Positions 1 to 9,310 of a DNA stretch of 64,000 nucleotides are shown here, piece by piece. Every line of letters starts with the position of its first letter. The first letter of the stretch is position 1. The stretch lies in NCBI GenBank assembly GCA_977006965.1, contig OZ345357.1:434001-498000 (forward strand). Reading direction: 5' to 3'. The notes beneath the pieces were generated by a model. It had not been told where the DNA came from, did not search any database, and saw only the letters and a program-made list of their open reading frames with translations. Source of the stretch: Phymatolithon calcareum. Lineage: Eukaryota > Rhodophyta > Florideophyceae > Hapalidiales. Both the position numbers and the translations under genes were made by a program.

Positions 1-1352
1 CATCTGGCTTGTCGACCTGACAACCGGGCTTTGCTTTGGAGGTATCGTATTGGTTCGTGATCTGTTTTCAGTATAAACTGATTACCTCCCAAGTACACTC
101 TCCATTCTCGGAGAGTGATCAAAAAAGCCAACAGCTCTTGATCCCCCGTATCCCACCCCATCTCTCGATCGGAGAGTCGGTGCGAAAGTAACGCAATCGG
201 GTGACCATTTTGCTCCAACGCCGCTCCAACTGCATATTTTGATGCATCTGTAGACACGACGCACATAGCCTCTGGATCAGAGCGGTGCAATAACGGTGCG
301 GTTGTCAGTGCAGTCTTTTTAGCTTCGAATGCTGTTTCCTGCTCCTTCTCCCATTTAAAGTTCTGCTTCCGAACGAGATCGGATATGGGCTGTACAATGC
401 GAGCGAATCCTTTCACAAATCTTCTGTAATAGTTTGCCAGTCCCAGACACTGCTGTACTTCCTTGATGGATTTGAGAACTGGCCAATGACGTATAGCATT
501 GATGTGTCTACTCTGTACATGTACACATTCAGCATTGATCTTATGTCCGAGAAATTCAACCTCGGATACTCCGATAGAGCACTTGATCCTTTTGGCGTAT
601 AATTTGTTTGCCCGTAAAATCCCAAATAGTTTACGTAGCTTAATCTTATGCTCTTCAATAGAGCGGCTTTGTACTAGAACGGCGTCGAGAAATAGTACAA
701 GGCATTCACCAATGAGGTCTCTGAGGATTGAAGACAGCATCCGGCTAAATGCTGCAGGCGCATTTGGCAATCCAAAACCTAACACTCTCCATTCAAAAGA
801 ACCGAATCGAGTTCTTATGGCGGTTTTATGACAGTCCTCTTCTTTTATCCTCATTTGGTGATAGGCCCCTATGAGGTCAATCTGGGAGAATATCTTTGCC
901 CCAGATACTTGATCCAATGCTTCGCTGATCAGATTCGAATCTGCGATGGTAATCTTATTTAGTGCTCTGTAGTCGCATACCATGTGAAGATCTCCTTGTT
1001 TCTTCTTCACAAAGAATACTGGTGCCCCATATGGTGAGGATGAAGGTCGAATAAGTCTCTTACTTAGGAGCATCTGCAATTGTTTTTTGAGTTCCTCGAG
1101 TTCTGCATTAGACAACTGAATAACCGGCCGTACAAGAGGTGGTGATTCAGACTTCAGCTTAATCTCGAAGTCAATTTCCCTCTTCGGCGGAAAATCATCT
1201 GGTAATTCATCAAAAAAAACATCTTCAAACTCTTTTACAATATCTGTAAACTCCTCTGAGACAATCATCCCCTTTATGTCTGGATGCACGCGAATTGCAT
1301 ATAAATTGGCTTGCCCCTTGCGGACAATCCTGCACATTTTCTTTAGAGACAT
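1..1352 (-). pseudogene. Ty3/gypsy reverse transcriptase-RNase H, partial
   Basis: One minus-strand reading frame stays open from about 1380 to the left edge, so the polyprotein continues outside the window. Reading from 1352 it contains the RT palm entry (SSPYGAPVFFVKKK), a VCDYRALNKIT block, the QIDLIGAYHQMR motif A and the LGFGLPNAPAAF motif B. The thumb (LANYYRRFVKGFA) is followed by RNase H beginning VVSTDASKYAVGAAL and ending LKTDHEPIRYLQS. These are the standard Ty3/gypsy blocks. The YxDD box reads FLDAVLV, so the second catalytic aspartate is replaced by alanine and this copy is probably unable to polymerise even though its frame is open. It abuts a LINE fragment at about 1390 and is not part of the LTR element at 1683-4565. 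Confidence 0.85.
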
Positions 1353-1390
1353 GCGTTTGACCTCTGCTTTCTTTTCTCTGGGTGAGTTAG

Positions 1391-1678
1391 TACAACTTTT
1401 GAACCATCCATTCTTGTGACGTGTAGTGTACCGGTGTGCCAGTCGCTACCCAGGGTGTTGTCAAGAACGCCTCGGCCATTGCGCAGATCTCCTTGGGCAG
1501 TACTTGTCTCATTCTGTTCACCAAGTGTACTCTAGGTACTGTGTCATAGGCAGCCTTAAGTTCCAATACTGCTACACATCTCTGACCCTCTTTTAATAGC
1601 TCAGTAGCTCTTAGGATGGCCAGTTCAGTGCTCTTCCGCTTTTGGAACCCAAGCTGATACCAGTGGTTTCATTATACT
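1391..1678 (-). mobile_element. LINE reverse transcriptase fragment (3' continuation of the split LINE)
   Basis: Read on the minus strand this segment gives QLGFQKRKSTELAILRATELL followed by VLELKAAYDTVPR. This is the fingers-to-motif-A part of a LINE RT, with the first motif-A aspartate replaced by Glu. It matches the next expected RT portion after the piece ending at 4570, so both belong to one LINE copy interrupted by the LTR retrotransposon. A stop lies just before the QLGF block, so the frame was already broken. Beyond about 1391 the sequence changes abruptly to the gypsy RT. Confidence 0.7.
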
Positions 1679-1682
1679 GTGC

Positions 1683-1960
1683 TTTAGACGCCCGCAAGCC
1701 CAGCAAAAGAACTGAGGGGAGACAGTCCTTAATCACAACACATGCTTCTAAAAAGCCCGATGCCTCTCCCTCTCAATGAGAGGCTGGAAGGGCTGGCTTT
1801 TATAGCCTTTTACAATACCCTAAATCTATCAATTACCTTATCCACGCAATCCAGTCTTTTGCCCTGGTTGCGTAAGTAAATGCCCTGTAATTATGGGTTA
1901 CCCCTTAAGTGTCGTTCTGCTCCTTGCTTGGCGAACGCTTGGTATCGTCCCATCTCTACA
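1683..1960 (-). repeat. 3' LTR of the retrotransposon
   Basis: The 278-bp direct repeat is nearly identical to 4288-4565. As the element runs on the minus strand, this is the 3' LTR. It contains the stretch with the AT-rich segment CCTTTTACAATACCC. A weak purine-rich tract (ATGGGGCAC) sits just inside it, where the polypurine tract would be expected. Confidence 0.88.
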
Positions 1961-1990
1961 GTGCCCCATGGCTCTGCTTAGCAGAGGCAT

Positions 1991-4216
1991 TTACAGGGAC
2001 AGACCAATCTGTTCGCGAGCTTGCTTGACAGCGCGCTTCTTCTTAGTTGTCCTCAAAAATTCCTCAACCTTGTCCGGAATATCTTCATGGATAGCTTTGA
2101 TTGGGTGCCAGGTCCAATCTTTACGATCCGGCAATCCCAACCATTTAACTTGAACAAATATTCCTTCCTTTTCGTTCCCTGCCACGTCGATTACCTCGTC
2201 CACGATTTCGTATTTTGCCTCGCTGCACTCCTTATGCGATAGCAGTTCCTTGGATACTTTTGCCCCGTCCATTCCCGCTCGGTACAGCTGTAAGCGTGCC
2301 GCATGTACTTTCTCAACTTTTTGAGTTAACATGTGCTCTACCTCATAGATCAGCTCACTGACGACTTTGGTAATTCGGCGCGGTCCGACCCATCGATACG
2401 ATTGCTTGTGGCCTTTGTCTTGCGCACGTCTTACCAAGACAAAATCACCCTTTTCAAATTTAGGCACTACCAAGTTCGTTTTCTTGTTATGCGACTTGAT
2501 GTTTTTCGCACGGTTTTCAGTGACTCGCTCCGCCACGTCCTTGTGCAGTCCATCAAACTGCTTTTGCAAACCAGTAATGTCCAATATCTGCATTGCCCGG
2601 ATTTTCTCTAGGTTCCTCACTTTGGCATTGGATTTTCCAATTGCTGTTGAATGCAACATTGCCCTTGCCGGCTTGATTCCGGTCATAACCTCCAGAGGGG
2701 TTCGAAAAGTCCCATCCTCACGACTTCCCAGTCGCTTGAGTGGAGCTTCATTAAGAGCTGTCATTATCATGCCGATTACTGTAGGCCAATCTTGGGGCCC
2801 CAGTTTCAGCTCCGATTGTAAACAGCGATAAGCTGCCTGAACAGTTTTTATACAGCTCTCCACCGTACCGTTCACCCAAGGGGAATACGCAACCGTGAAG
2901 TTATGCTTAATACGGTGTTCCTCGGCCAGTTCTTTCATGACTTCGTTTTTGAAATGCGACCCTTGATCGCTCACCCACATCTCCATGATGGTGAATGTCC
3001 GTATCCAACGAGCCAGCTCCATTGCCGCGACTTCAGCCGTTGCAGCTTGTGCCGGACAAAGCCACAGATACGATGAGAGATCGTCTCGGATCACGAGTAT
3101 ATATTTGTGCTCCTCAACACCCGGGCCCATGTATAGGAAATCAAAATGTATGACTTCATTGGGGCGAGTGCCATGCACAGTGGTTGACAATGGCCTTGGA
3201 ATTCTGTGCCCGGTCTTTCCAGTAAGACAATGCAAGCAGCTCCTCACAAACTCCTTACAGTCCATTTCCATAGTCTTCCATATGTAGTTCTCTTTGATGA
3301 CGCTGCATGTAGATTCCTTTGCTCTATGCCCCGCTGGTCCGCAATGTCCAATGACCAAGATCTTTAGCTGCATTTCTGCATCGCTTTCTGGAATCCAAAG
3401 CTTTCCCTTGATTCTTACAAGCTCATCATCATCCACCTTGTAATTAAATCCCGCGTCCTTTTTGTATGCGCTCTGGGATCTGTGGATCATTTCGATTGAA
3501 GGCCATTCAAATTCTTTGCAGAGTAGACATTCAACAATATCCTGCTCAGCCTTATTAATAGCTCTGTCGATCTCTCCTGGCTTAGGCCATTCAGATTCCT
3601 TGCAGAGTGGACATTCAACAATATCCTGCTCAGCCTTGTTAATAGCTCTGTCGATCTCTCCTGGCTTAGGCCATTCAGATTCCTTGCAGAGTGCTATTTC
3701 AACAATATCCTGCTCAGCCTTGTTAATAGCTCTGTCGATCTCTCCTGGCTTAGGCCATTCAGATTCCTTGCAGAGTGCTATTTCAACAATATCCTGCTCT
3801 AGAAGCAGATGTGTCACACGCTTCACTACGAGGCGCTTTCCCCTGTAGCCGTGCCACCATCGTGACGACGAGTCTTCTCGGACCACCAAGGTCTTGACCC
3901 GTTTTTCGATACCGGTTGCGGTCAATTGCGCCAATTCTTTCCCCGGCGCCACGCTCTCAAGCTCGCCTGGAAAATGCATAATTCGTAGCAACCCTTGATC
4001 GGCAGAAATCTTGTAGCTTGCCTTTGAGAGTGAAGGCATTTCCTTCTTTTTCTCAGCTACCTCATTCTCATAGCGCTCCCTTGCTCGCAAAAACGCTGAG
4101 ACTTTGACGGGATCCACGCTCTTCAACACTGGATGCCTGATGGATTCAAAGACGCTCCATGCGCTTCCATCTCCATTTCCAGTATTGTGTTGACCGGTTT
4201 CGTTCTGATCCGACAT
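1991..4216 (-). CDS. Gag-like/integrase/chromodomain fusion protein of the LTR element
   Basis: This is an intact 741-codon ORF. Residues 1 to about 135 resemble the start of a gag protein (charged, SVFESIRHPVLKS). Residues about 138-240 are 28-residue repeats built on EQDIVE.LCKESEWPKPGE. An HHCC zinc-binding domain follows (HCGPAGH, then CKEFVRSCLHC). The integrase core shows its three acidic positions in HFDFLYMG, WVSDQGSHF and NGTVES. A C-terminal chromodomain is visible (YEIVDEVIDV, QVKWLGLPDRKDWTWH). A normal gypsy polyprotein has protease, RT and RNase H between gag and integrase; here they are absent with no frame loss. The protein could still bind and join element DNA, but copying would need an RT from elsewhere. 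Confidence 0.88.
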   Translation of the reverse strand: MSDQNETGQHNTGNGDGSAWSVFESIRHPVLKSVDPVKVSAFLRARERYENEVAEKKKEMPSLSKASYKISADQGLLRIMHFPGELESVAPGKELAQLTATGIEKRVKTLVVREDSSSRWWHGYRGKRLVVKRVTHLLLEQDIVEIALCKESEWPKPGEIDRAINKAEQDIVEIALCKESEWPKPGEIDRAINKAEQDIVECPLCKESEWPKPGEIDRAINKAEQDIVECLLCKEFEWPSIEMIHRSQSAYKKDAGFNYKVDDDELVRIKGKLWIPESDAEMQLKILVIGHCGPAGHRAKESTCSVIKENYIWKTMEMDCKEFVRSCLHCLTGKTGHRIPRPLSTTVHGTRPNEVIHFDFLYMGPGVEEHKYILVIRDDLSSYLWLCPAQAATAEVAAMELARWIRTFTIMEMWVSDQGSHFKNEVMKELAEEHRIKHNFTVAYSPWVNGTVESCIKTVQAAYRCLQSELKLGPQDWPTVIGMIMTALNEAPLKRLGSREDGTFRTPLEVMTGIKPARAMLHSTAIGKSNAKVRNLEKIRAMQILDITGLQKQFDGLHKDVAERVTENRAKNIKSHNKKTNLVVPKFEKGDFVLVRRAQDKGHKQSYRWVGPRRITKVVSELIYEVEHMLTQKVEKVHAARLQLYRAGMDGAKVSKELLSHKECSEAKYEIVDEVIDVAGNEKEGIFVQVKWLGLPDRKDWTWHPIKAIHEDIPDKVEEFLRTTKKKRAVKQAREQIGLSL
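3501..3800 (-). repeat. 84-bp tandem repeat within the integrase-fusion ORF
   Basis: GGCCATTC recurs at 3501, 3585, 3669 and 3753, exactly 84 bp apart, so the array keeps the reading frame and encodes 28-residue units. Three units are nearly identical and the one at 3501 is more diverged and continues into the unique integrase sequence. Two units carry a CxxC pair (CPLC, CLLC) and two have the first Cys changed (IALC). The array probably grew by recent slippage or unequal exchange. Confidence 0.9.
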
Positions 4217-4287
4217 ATTTCCTTGTCACCTCTTCTGCTAGGCTTTGTCTGATATATCCCCGCGGGGGAAACAACCGAAGAAATTTC

Positions 4288-4565
4288 TTTAGACGCCCAC
4301 AAGCCCTGCAAAAGAACTGAGGGGAGACAGTCCTTAATCACAACACATGCTTCTAAAAAGCCCGATGCCTCTCCCTCTCAATGAGAGGCTGGAAGGGCTG
4401 GCTTTTATAGCCTTTTACAATACCCTAAATCTATCAATTACCTTATCCACGCAATCCAGTCTTTTGCCCTGGTTGCGTAAGTAAATGCCCTGTAATTATG
4501 GGTTACCCCTTAAGTGTCGTTCTGCTCCTTGCTTGGCGAACGCTTGGTATCGTCCCATCTCTACA
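4288..4565 (-). repeat. 5' LTR of the retrotransposon
   Basis: This 278-bp direct repeat matches 1683-1960 with about two substitutions. It should contain the element's promoter. The gag-integrase ORF starts 72 bp inside it, at 4216. GTGC at 4566-4569 repeats the flank at 1679-1682 and marks the target-site duplication. Confidence 0.88.
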
Positions 4566-4569
4566 GTGC

Positions 4570-4840
4570 GCAGCTTCATATCAATAGCTGTCTCAATAAT
4601 TTTCCTTGCGTGGCTCAGCAAGGAAATTGGTCGGTAGGTTCCGGGGTTCTCGTGTGCCCCCTTCTTGTGTATTGGGACGAGGAGCGCTTTCTGCCAGTAC
4701 AGAGACGTGTCTCCACACCTCCCGCAGGCCTCCCGCAAGGCTGTAAGCACTTCGGCGTTGAGCGATATATCGACTTTAAGCATTTGAGCCTTCACATCCT
4801 GGTGCCTTTCCGTTTGGTGCTTTACGGATAGCCGCTTCAA
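4570..4840 (-). pseudogene. LINE RT N-terminal part
   Basis: The translation contains KALLVPIHKKGAHENPGTYR followed by PISLLSHARKIIETAI. This is the conserved LINE RT entry (a workable IPKKG-type loop, the YRPISL motif, then the helix preceding the LGF block). The frame is cut at 4570 by the LTR element; codons beyond that come from the LTR. It overlaps the linker ORF in a different frame, so a frameshift lies between 4776 and 4840. Confidence 0.75.
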
Positions 4841-5807
4841 TTTTTGTCCTCATGTCCTCTGCGCAGGAGAATTTTCTTAGTCCGGGTTGCCACTTCTCGG
4901 TGCTATGGCATGTCGCTGAGATATGGGCTGAGAATTTAGCGCAATTCATGGGACTTCCTGTCATCTCGTTTTTTGGCTTTCTTCTTCGAATTTTCTTTTT
5001 CATCTTGGCAAGTTGCTTCAAAGCCGCTGGTCCATCCTTCTCCTCGAGCTCGGCAATGTATTCTTGATACTGTTCTTTCTTCCTCTTGTTCAGCAAAGCT
5101 CTGATTTGGTACTTACACTCGTGGTAACGACCCCAGTCTTCCTGTGGTTGGGATGATCTGGCTTTCCGGTAAAGTTTCTTTCGCTTCAGTGCCATTTTGT
5201 CGAGCTCTTTATTCCAAAATGACTTATAGCGTGCCGGTGTGCGTTTTTTAGTTCTCCACGGATCACACCAGGTTTTAACAAGTCTTTTGTACCCCTGGTG
5301 TAGATCTCTTACATTGTTGCACTTTTTAAGGTCTTCGATGACTCCTGGAATGCCTTCTTGGTACTTACAAAGCGTGACTTCTTTCTTGGATATTTTTCTT
5401 GACTTTCCGTCGAGGTCCACAATTTCCCTGTAGATACGGGATACCGATTCGGTGGAGGTACTTCCCTTGAGGTCCTCAATGAGACTACGCATTCGTTCCT
5501 TGATTTCATTTTTCCTTTGTGTGTCATCTCGGTCTCTTACACTGATTGGTCGCTTATTCTGGTTCGGGTCACGATCTTGCCGGCTTCTAAGGCGCGTGCA
5601 TACAGGCCTGTGCTGTGTAGCCCCTGTCCATATGTCCTCTGGAGACTTCGGCGCGGATATTGTTATTCCTTTTCTGACGACAAGTCGATATTGCTCCCGT
5701 ACTTTTTCGTCTGGAATGTCGGTCCTTTGCTTTCTCTTATGTCCCATACTTTTCTTTCTGCCCACTGCACGAGTTGGTTGCCCCTTCTGTTTGACTGTCT
5801 GTCCCAC
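4776..5807 (-). pseudogene. LINE ORF2 endonuclease-RT linker
   Basis: The 343-codon frame is rich in Lys and Arg. It ends in IRKAPNGKAPGCEG, matching the lp-nGKAPGpDgi motif that opens LINE reverse transcriptases. The preceding charged helical stretch (KKLYRKARSSQ, KRKKEQYQEYIAELEEKDG) is typical of the region between the APE endonuclease and the RT. The frame shifts at the 3' end into the RT piece at 4840-4570. Confidence 0.65.
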
Positions 5808-6414
5808 AGATTGTGTCTTGCGTTCTAGTCACCACAGATGATGGCTTGACCCCTTGCATGCCTGTTGATTAGTTGGAGGCATTTGTCGGTTTCTTGACGA
5901 GTGGACCTTGGTGACATGTACACTACCCCAACTTTTAGTCGGCCGAGTTGGGCGATAATGATTTGGAAGTGTACATTTGCATACTTGAAGATTAGTTTCA
6001 CTCCACATCCACTGCGGAACAGCAGTGATACTCCGCCAAAGTTTCTCGCAGTACCTCGCCTTCTTGACCCGAGATCTTGGTTACGAGGCCCATCCGACGT
6101 TGTCAGTTCTGGGCTTGGGCGTTTATTGAGAACTTATCGGTCCGAATGCGGGTGTCGGATCTCAGATGCGTCTCCGTGAGACCGATGATGTCGACCTTGT
6201 GATTTTGTACCATCTTATGTAGGTACTCCGGAGTTTCTGGTGATCCCCCGACGTTCATCGTTGCCATTCTCCAATATCTGTTAAATCTTATTTTTGGTTG
6301 CGCTTTGCTCCGAATTTGTGATGGGAGTATTATTGGCTCCTTGCTTCTCTGGGTCTCCGTTGAGATTTGAGGGCTGGCCTCTCGATTCGAAGACTGATGT
6401 ATTTGGGTCGACAT
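5808..6414 (-). pseudogene. LINE APE endonuclease domain, broken
   Basis: The N-terminal end reads MATMNVGG and then VDIIGLTETHLRSD, the start of an APE-type endonuclease with its catalytic Glu. Downstream, on the same strand but past stops, VGVVYMSPRSTRQETDKC is followed by IICGD, a TAG stop and NARHNLWD. That matches the conserved GDFNAxxxxW block with Phe replaced by a stop. The domain nicks target DNA to prime reverse transcription in intact LINEs; this copy is inactive. Confidence 0.75.
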
Positions 6415-7177
6415 GCTGAGAAGTCACGTCTTCCACATCTGCCTCGATTATTGTATTAGCTGGTTTATCTTGCTTAGTTGCCTGATCGTCATCAATGGAC
6501 TGTTGTCCCTCGGTTTCTTCATCTTCCTGGCCTGTTGGGTTGCCCTTCTTCCTCATTATTTGTCGGAAATTAGGGTTTATGAGGTGTCGTCGTGGGAATT
6601 GTTCGAGCTTACGTATCTCATCAATTTCCATAGATCTGAGTCTCCGGTCGGCAGCTCTCTCCAGGCCTTTGTACCACTCTTTTGCGGCCTCATTTGACGC
6701 CGTGTACGCGCAGTACCTAGCGCGTGCCCTTGTTTTCGTCGCATGTTTCTGTAGTGAGCGCACCGACTCACCATTTTGGCTTCTTTTCTTGGGGTTTTCA
6801 AACACATAGTACCTATACATGCAGGCCATGCCCGCTAAACGCAATAGGTTAACAATGGCGTCCCATTCTCTCGTTTCTATGAGTACTTCGATTATCGACG
6901 AGCCAATGAAAGATATTTGGTAAACCGTTTTCGTCTTCAGCATCTCTTTCACAACTTCCTCAATTTGCTCGCGTGGGGCTTTTGTAATTCTTCTGAAGCA
7001 CAGTGAGCCCAATCCAGGTTTCGGTCCCTTTCTTTGCATGCGATTTCCCATTTTGTTTAGGAATGTTTCCAAGCGTTCTCTATCCGGTTCTTCAATCGGC
7101 TGCTTTGGACGGCTGCTTGTACGTCTTTTGTTTCTCGTCTTCTGCAATTTTTCTTCTCTTACGTTAGAAGTCATCAA
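6281..7177 (-). CDS. LINE ORF1-like RNA-binding protein
   Basis: This 298-codon open frame is basic at the N-terminus (KTRNKRRTSSRPK), has an alpha/beta core and an acidic Asn/Gln-rich tail. The core includes VYQISFIGSSIIEVLIETRE, which looks like the strand-helix pattern found in LINE ORF1 proteins. The final codons overlap the endonuclease start in another frame. Its position directly upstream of the endonuclease supports an ORF1 role, chaperoning element RNA. No Zn knuckle is visible in it. Confidence 0.5.
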   Translation of the reverse strand: MMTSNVREEKLQKTRNKRRTSSRPKQPIEEPDRERLETFLNKMGNRMQRKGPKPGLGSLCFRRITKAPREQIEEVVKEMLKTKTVYQISFIGSSIIEVLIETREWDAIVNLLRLAGMACMYRYYVFENPKKRSQNGESVRSLQKHATKTRARARYCAYTASNEAAKEWYKGLERAADRRLRSMEIDEIRKLEQFPRRHLINPNFRQIMRKKGNPTGQEDEETEGQQSIDDDQATKQDKPANTIIEADVEDVTSQHVDPNTSVFESRGQPSNLNGDPEKQGANNTPITNSEQSATKNKI

Positions 7178-7276
7178 GTCGCTTGTATTTCCCGTTATGG
7201 CCTCCTTGTAAGACTTTACTGCGGGAATTTCTGCGTTCTTGACGAAGCCATTGGAGTCTTCCTCGGGGCTCGTCGG

Positions 7277-7771
7277 CTACCCTCTGGAATCTGGTTGTCC
7301 AGATGATTCCTCTAGTGCTCCTGTAGCACCGCGTCGGAGCCTTCTGTTCTCTTCCGATAGAGTCCTTACTGTTCCTTCAAGGGTTTTGACCTTTCCCACG
7401 GTATCTGCTAACTTGGATTCCGAGGTTGCCGATCTCGATTCCAGTACCGCCATCTGTGCTTTAAGCTCCTTTAGGACATCCTCTGTTGGGCAGGTTCTCT
7501 CGCCTGGCGTGTTGCACTTGTTGCTACCTGCGGTAGTTGGATTGTCTTCTTCGTCGATGCGTCTCTCGGCTTGATTTGAAATGCACACCTTCGGTTCTGC
7601 AAGGACTGTCTGCCTTGGACTTTTCGGATTGCCTTGTTTCATGAACTCTTCGGCACAAGAGCCTTCTTTGACGAAAGTGTACTCTTTGCATTGGAGTACC
7701 AGAGTGCTCGAGCGCTTCCTCCCGTGAGTTTGAGCGTCCCTTCTTGCTGCAATCGCCACACTCCACGACAT
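7277..7771 (-). CDS. LINE ORF1-like coiled-coil protein
   Basis: In this 164-codon frame, about residues 95-150 form a clear coiled coil (LKELKAQMAVLESRSATSE, then LADTVGKVKTLEGTVRTLSE). An overlapping minus-strand frame just upstream holds CGDC, suggesting a damaged zinc finger and a frameshift. Multimerising coiled coils are common at the start of LINE ORF1 proteins. It may once have been fused with the 7177-6281 frame. Confidence 0.45.
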   Translation of the reverse strand: MSWSVAIAARRDAQTHGRKRSSTLVLQCKEYTFVKEGSCAEEFMKQGNPKSPRQTVLAEPKVCISNQAERRIDEEDNPTTAGSNKCNTPGERTCPTEDVLKELKAQMAVLESRSATSESKLADTVGKVKTLEGTVRTLSEENRRLRRGATGALEESSGQPDSRG

Positions 7772-8099
7772 TGGGATGTTTCACGAAAAGCTCGCGTGAT
7801 TGCCCCAGTGGACCGGTGTGCCGTACTGGTCTGTTTCATAGAATTTTCCATTATTTGATATTCCGAATCCGCCGACGGTTGCGGGTGACTTCCGCGACGG
7901 CTTCTCCAAGTTTTCCACGGAAACTTGGTTGCCATGTCGCGTTCTCCTTCGTTGGTATCGTGGTTTGACGCCATGATCCTGCCCTCCCAAGGCGCGGAGC
8001 CCTGCAAGTGGGGTTTGGCGCGGTAGGAAGTGCTCGCTCGACCTAAACTTTCTTCCGGCCCCGATCGGTCCGGTCACTTCCATACACAGTGTACTCTGA

Positions 8100-9310
8100 G
8101 GCCCAGTCTATACCGCAACAAATTTGTTCATGTTCATGTTGGCTTATCATAGGATTTTTATCATAGCAACAAATTTGCTGCGGCGGTCTATACCGAAACC
8201 GGCACTTTGTTCGCCAAACGTGTTCACCATTCCCGCCCTTTTCGATAAGCAGAAAGCTTGATGAGGGATTTTGTCGTACTGGGGTAATACCACAACCGAT
8301 GACATTTCGTTCACACCGAAAACCAATCCTCTGAAAGGGCATCATCCGTTCCTAAGGCTCTCCTTTCTCCGAAGGACCACTCCTACTGCAGGAAAAGAGT
8401 TTGGGCTTCCGTCCAATCTCTTTGTTTGGTCATTAGTGCCTGATCATCGAAGGCTGAGCAAGTTGCGTTCTCGTTGGTTTTGGCTATCGAACCTTTGATC
8501 GCCTGGGAGCACTCAAGACTTATGGAGCCTTCTCAAAGCGGTGTTCCTCCTGTCGGTAGTTCCGAAAGTACTGAGAGTACAGCTACATCCGCGAGAGTTA
8601 GTGCACTTGCAGCACTCTTGCCGGGCCCAACATTCAACACGGTAGCGAGGGCGGGCTCCAATCTACAAAATGCATCTCTTGCAGGCGTGCAAGTTGCAGA
8701 CATAGTGCAGTCGGCCTCTCCGACAGGGCGGAACGAAAGTCAAGCAGGGGCCTCTCTATCTACTTTGCTTGACCGGCGATCACTTCTTGCAGTGCGACCG
8801 CTGCTGCTTCGTATCTTTGATGATGAACGAATTCGAGCATTTCTGCGCGTAACAGAGGAGCGCGAAGCTTCTTCTGAGAGAATGATCGATGCAGCAACAG
8901 TTACGAATGCACATGCGGCCTTAGCCGTCTTAGATATAGCCCCTCGAAGGCCGACATTGGCGACCACTGTTGCCTTCGACGAAACGTTGATGTCGGTAGC
9001 AGTGCAGTGTCCCATGCTGTAGTGTATTAGTTTTTGCTGAATCGTCCGAGGGGGTTCGATAGGGCTATTCCCGCGGAAAGTGGTCATCTGGAGCCAATGA
9101 CCGATCGAGAGTATGAAAAATCCAACAAACACACAAAGTTAACCTCTTTCCCGGAAAAAAAAGGTTGTCGAATTTGTTCGCTCGGCGGATGTCGGCATGT
9201 TGGATGCAAGCATTTCTACGCTCTGCTGTAGCCAATGGCATTCGCAGATTCAATTTCGCTATGATAAAAAAACCCCCAACATGAACATTTGTTGCGGTAT
9301 AGACTGGGCC
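8100..9310. mobile_element. 1.2-kb DNA transposon with long TIRs (Harbinger-like candidate)
   Basis: The sequence from 8100 (GGCCCAGTCTATACCGCAAC, then AAATTTGTTCATG) is repeated inverted at the right end up to 9310, with similarity extending over roughly 60 bp including a TTTTTATCATAG block. TGA at 8097-8099 and 9311-9313 is a candidate 3-bp target duplication. A GG start with a 3-bp duplication fits PIF/Harbinger better than hAT or mariner, but no transposase is visible. A second partial copy of the end motif lies inside, near 8166-8205. Confidence 0.72.
8474..9022 (+). CDS. Hypothetical 182-aa protein inside the TIR element
   Basis: I do not recognise this protein. It is Ala/Ser/Thr-rich to about residue 95. 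It then has a probable helical part (LLAVRPLLLRIFDDERIRAF) followed by an Arg/Glu-rich helix and VTNAHAALAVLDIAP. It lies wholly between the TIRs at 8100 and 9310 and is the only sizeable frame there, so it could be an element accessory protein. It may also be non-coding. Confidence 0.3.
   Translation: MVLAIEPLIAWEHSRLMEPSQSGVPPVGSSESTESTATSARVSALAALLPGPTFNTVARAGSNLQNASLAGVQVADIVQSASPTGRNESQAGASLSTLLDRRSLLAVRPLLLRIFDDERIRAFLRVTEEREASSERMIDAATVTNAHAALAVLDIAPRRPTLATTVAFDETLMSVAVQCPML

Larger units (their letters stand above)
1683..4565 (-). mobile_element. LTR retrotransposon, recent, lacking reverse transcriptase
   Basis: Two direct repeats of exactly 278 bp (1683-1960 and 4288-4565) bound a 2327-bp interior, and the 4-bp sequence GTGC flanks both outer ends (1679-1682 and 4566-4569). 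On the coding (minus) strand each LTR begins TGTAGAG and ends TCTAAA, so the usual terminal CA is missing. I found about two differences between the LTRs (near 1691/4296 and 1699/4304), which implies a very recent insertion. The interior has one ORF, gag-like plus integrase plus chromodomain, and no protease or RT. It therefore looks like an internally deleted element mobilised by RT supplied in trans. It is inserted in a LINE RT gene. I could not identify a convincing primer binding site. Confidence 0.9.
4570..8080 (-). mobile_element. APE-type LINE (ORF1 plus ORF2), 5' part, interrupted
   Basis: Minus-strand order from the right is coiled-coil ORF1-like protein (7771-7277), RNA-binding ORF1-like protein (7177-6281), APE endonuclease (about 6290-5815), linker (5807-4776) and RT fingers (4840-4570). 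The RT continues at 1678-1391 after the LTR element. This is the usual architecture of an APE-encoding non-LTR retrotransposon. Stops and frame changes in the endonuclease and RT show that this copy is dead. The 5' end is placed near 8080 because the next element starts at 8100; the exact boundary is uncertain. Confidence 0.78.

Noticed and set aside
3501-3800. CRISPR-like regular repeats
   Set aside because: The repeats are 84 bp long with no unique spacers and are in-frame coding units of a retrotransposon ORF.
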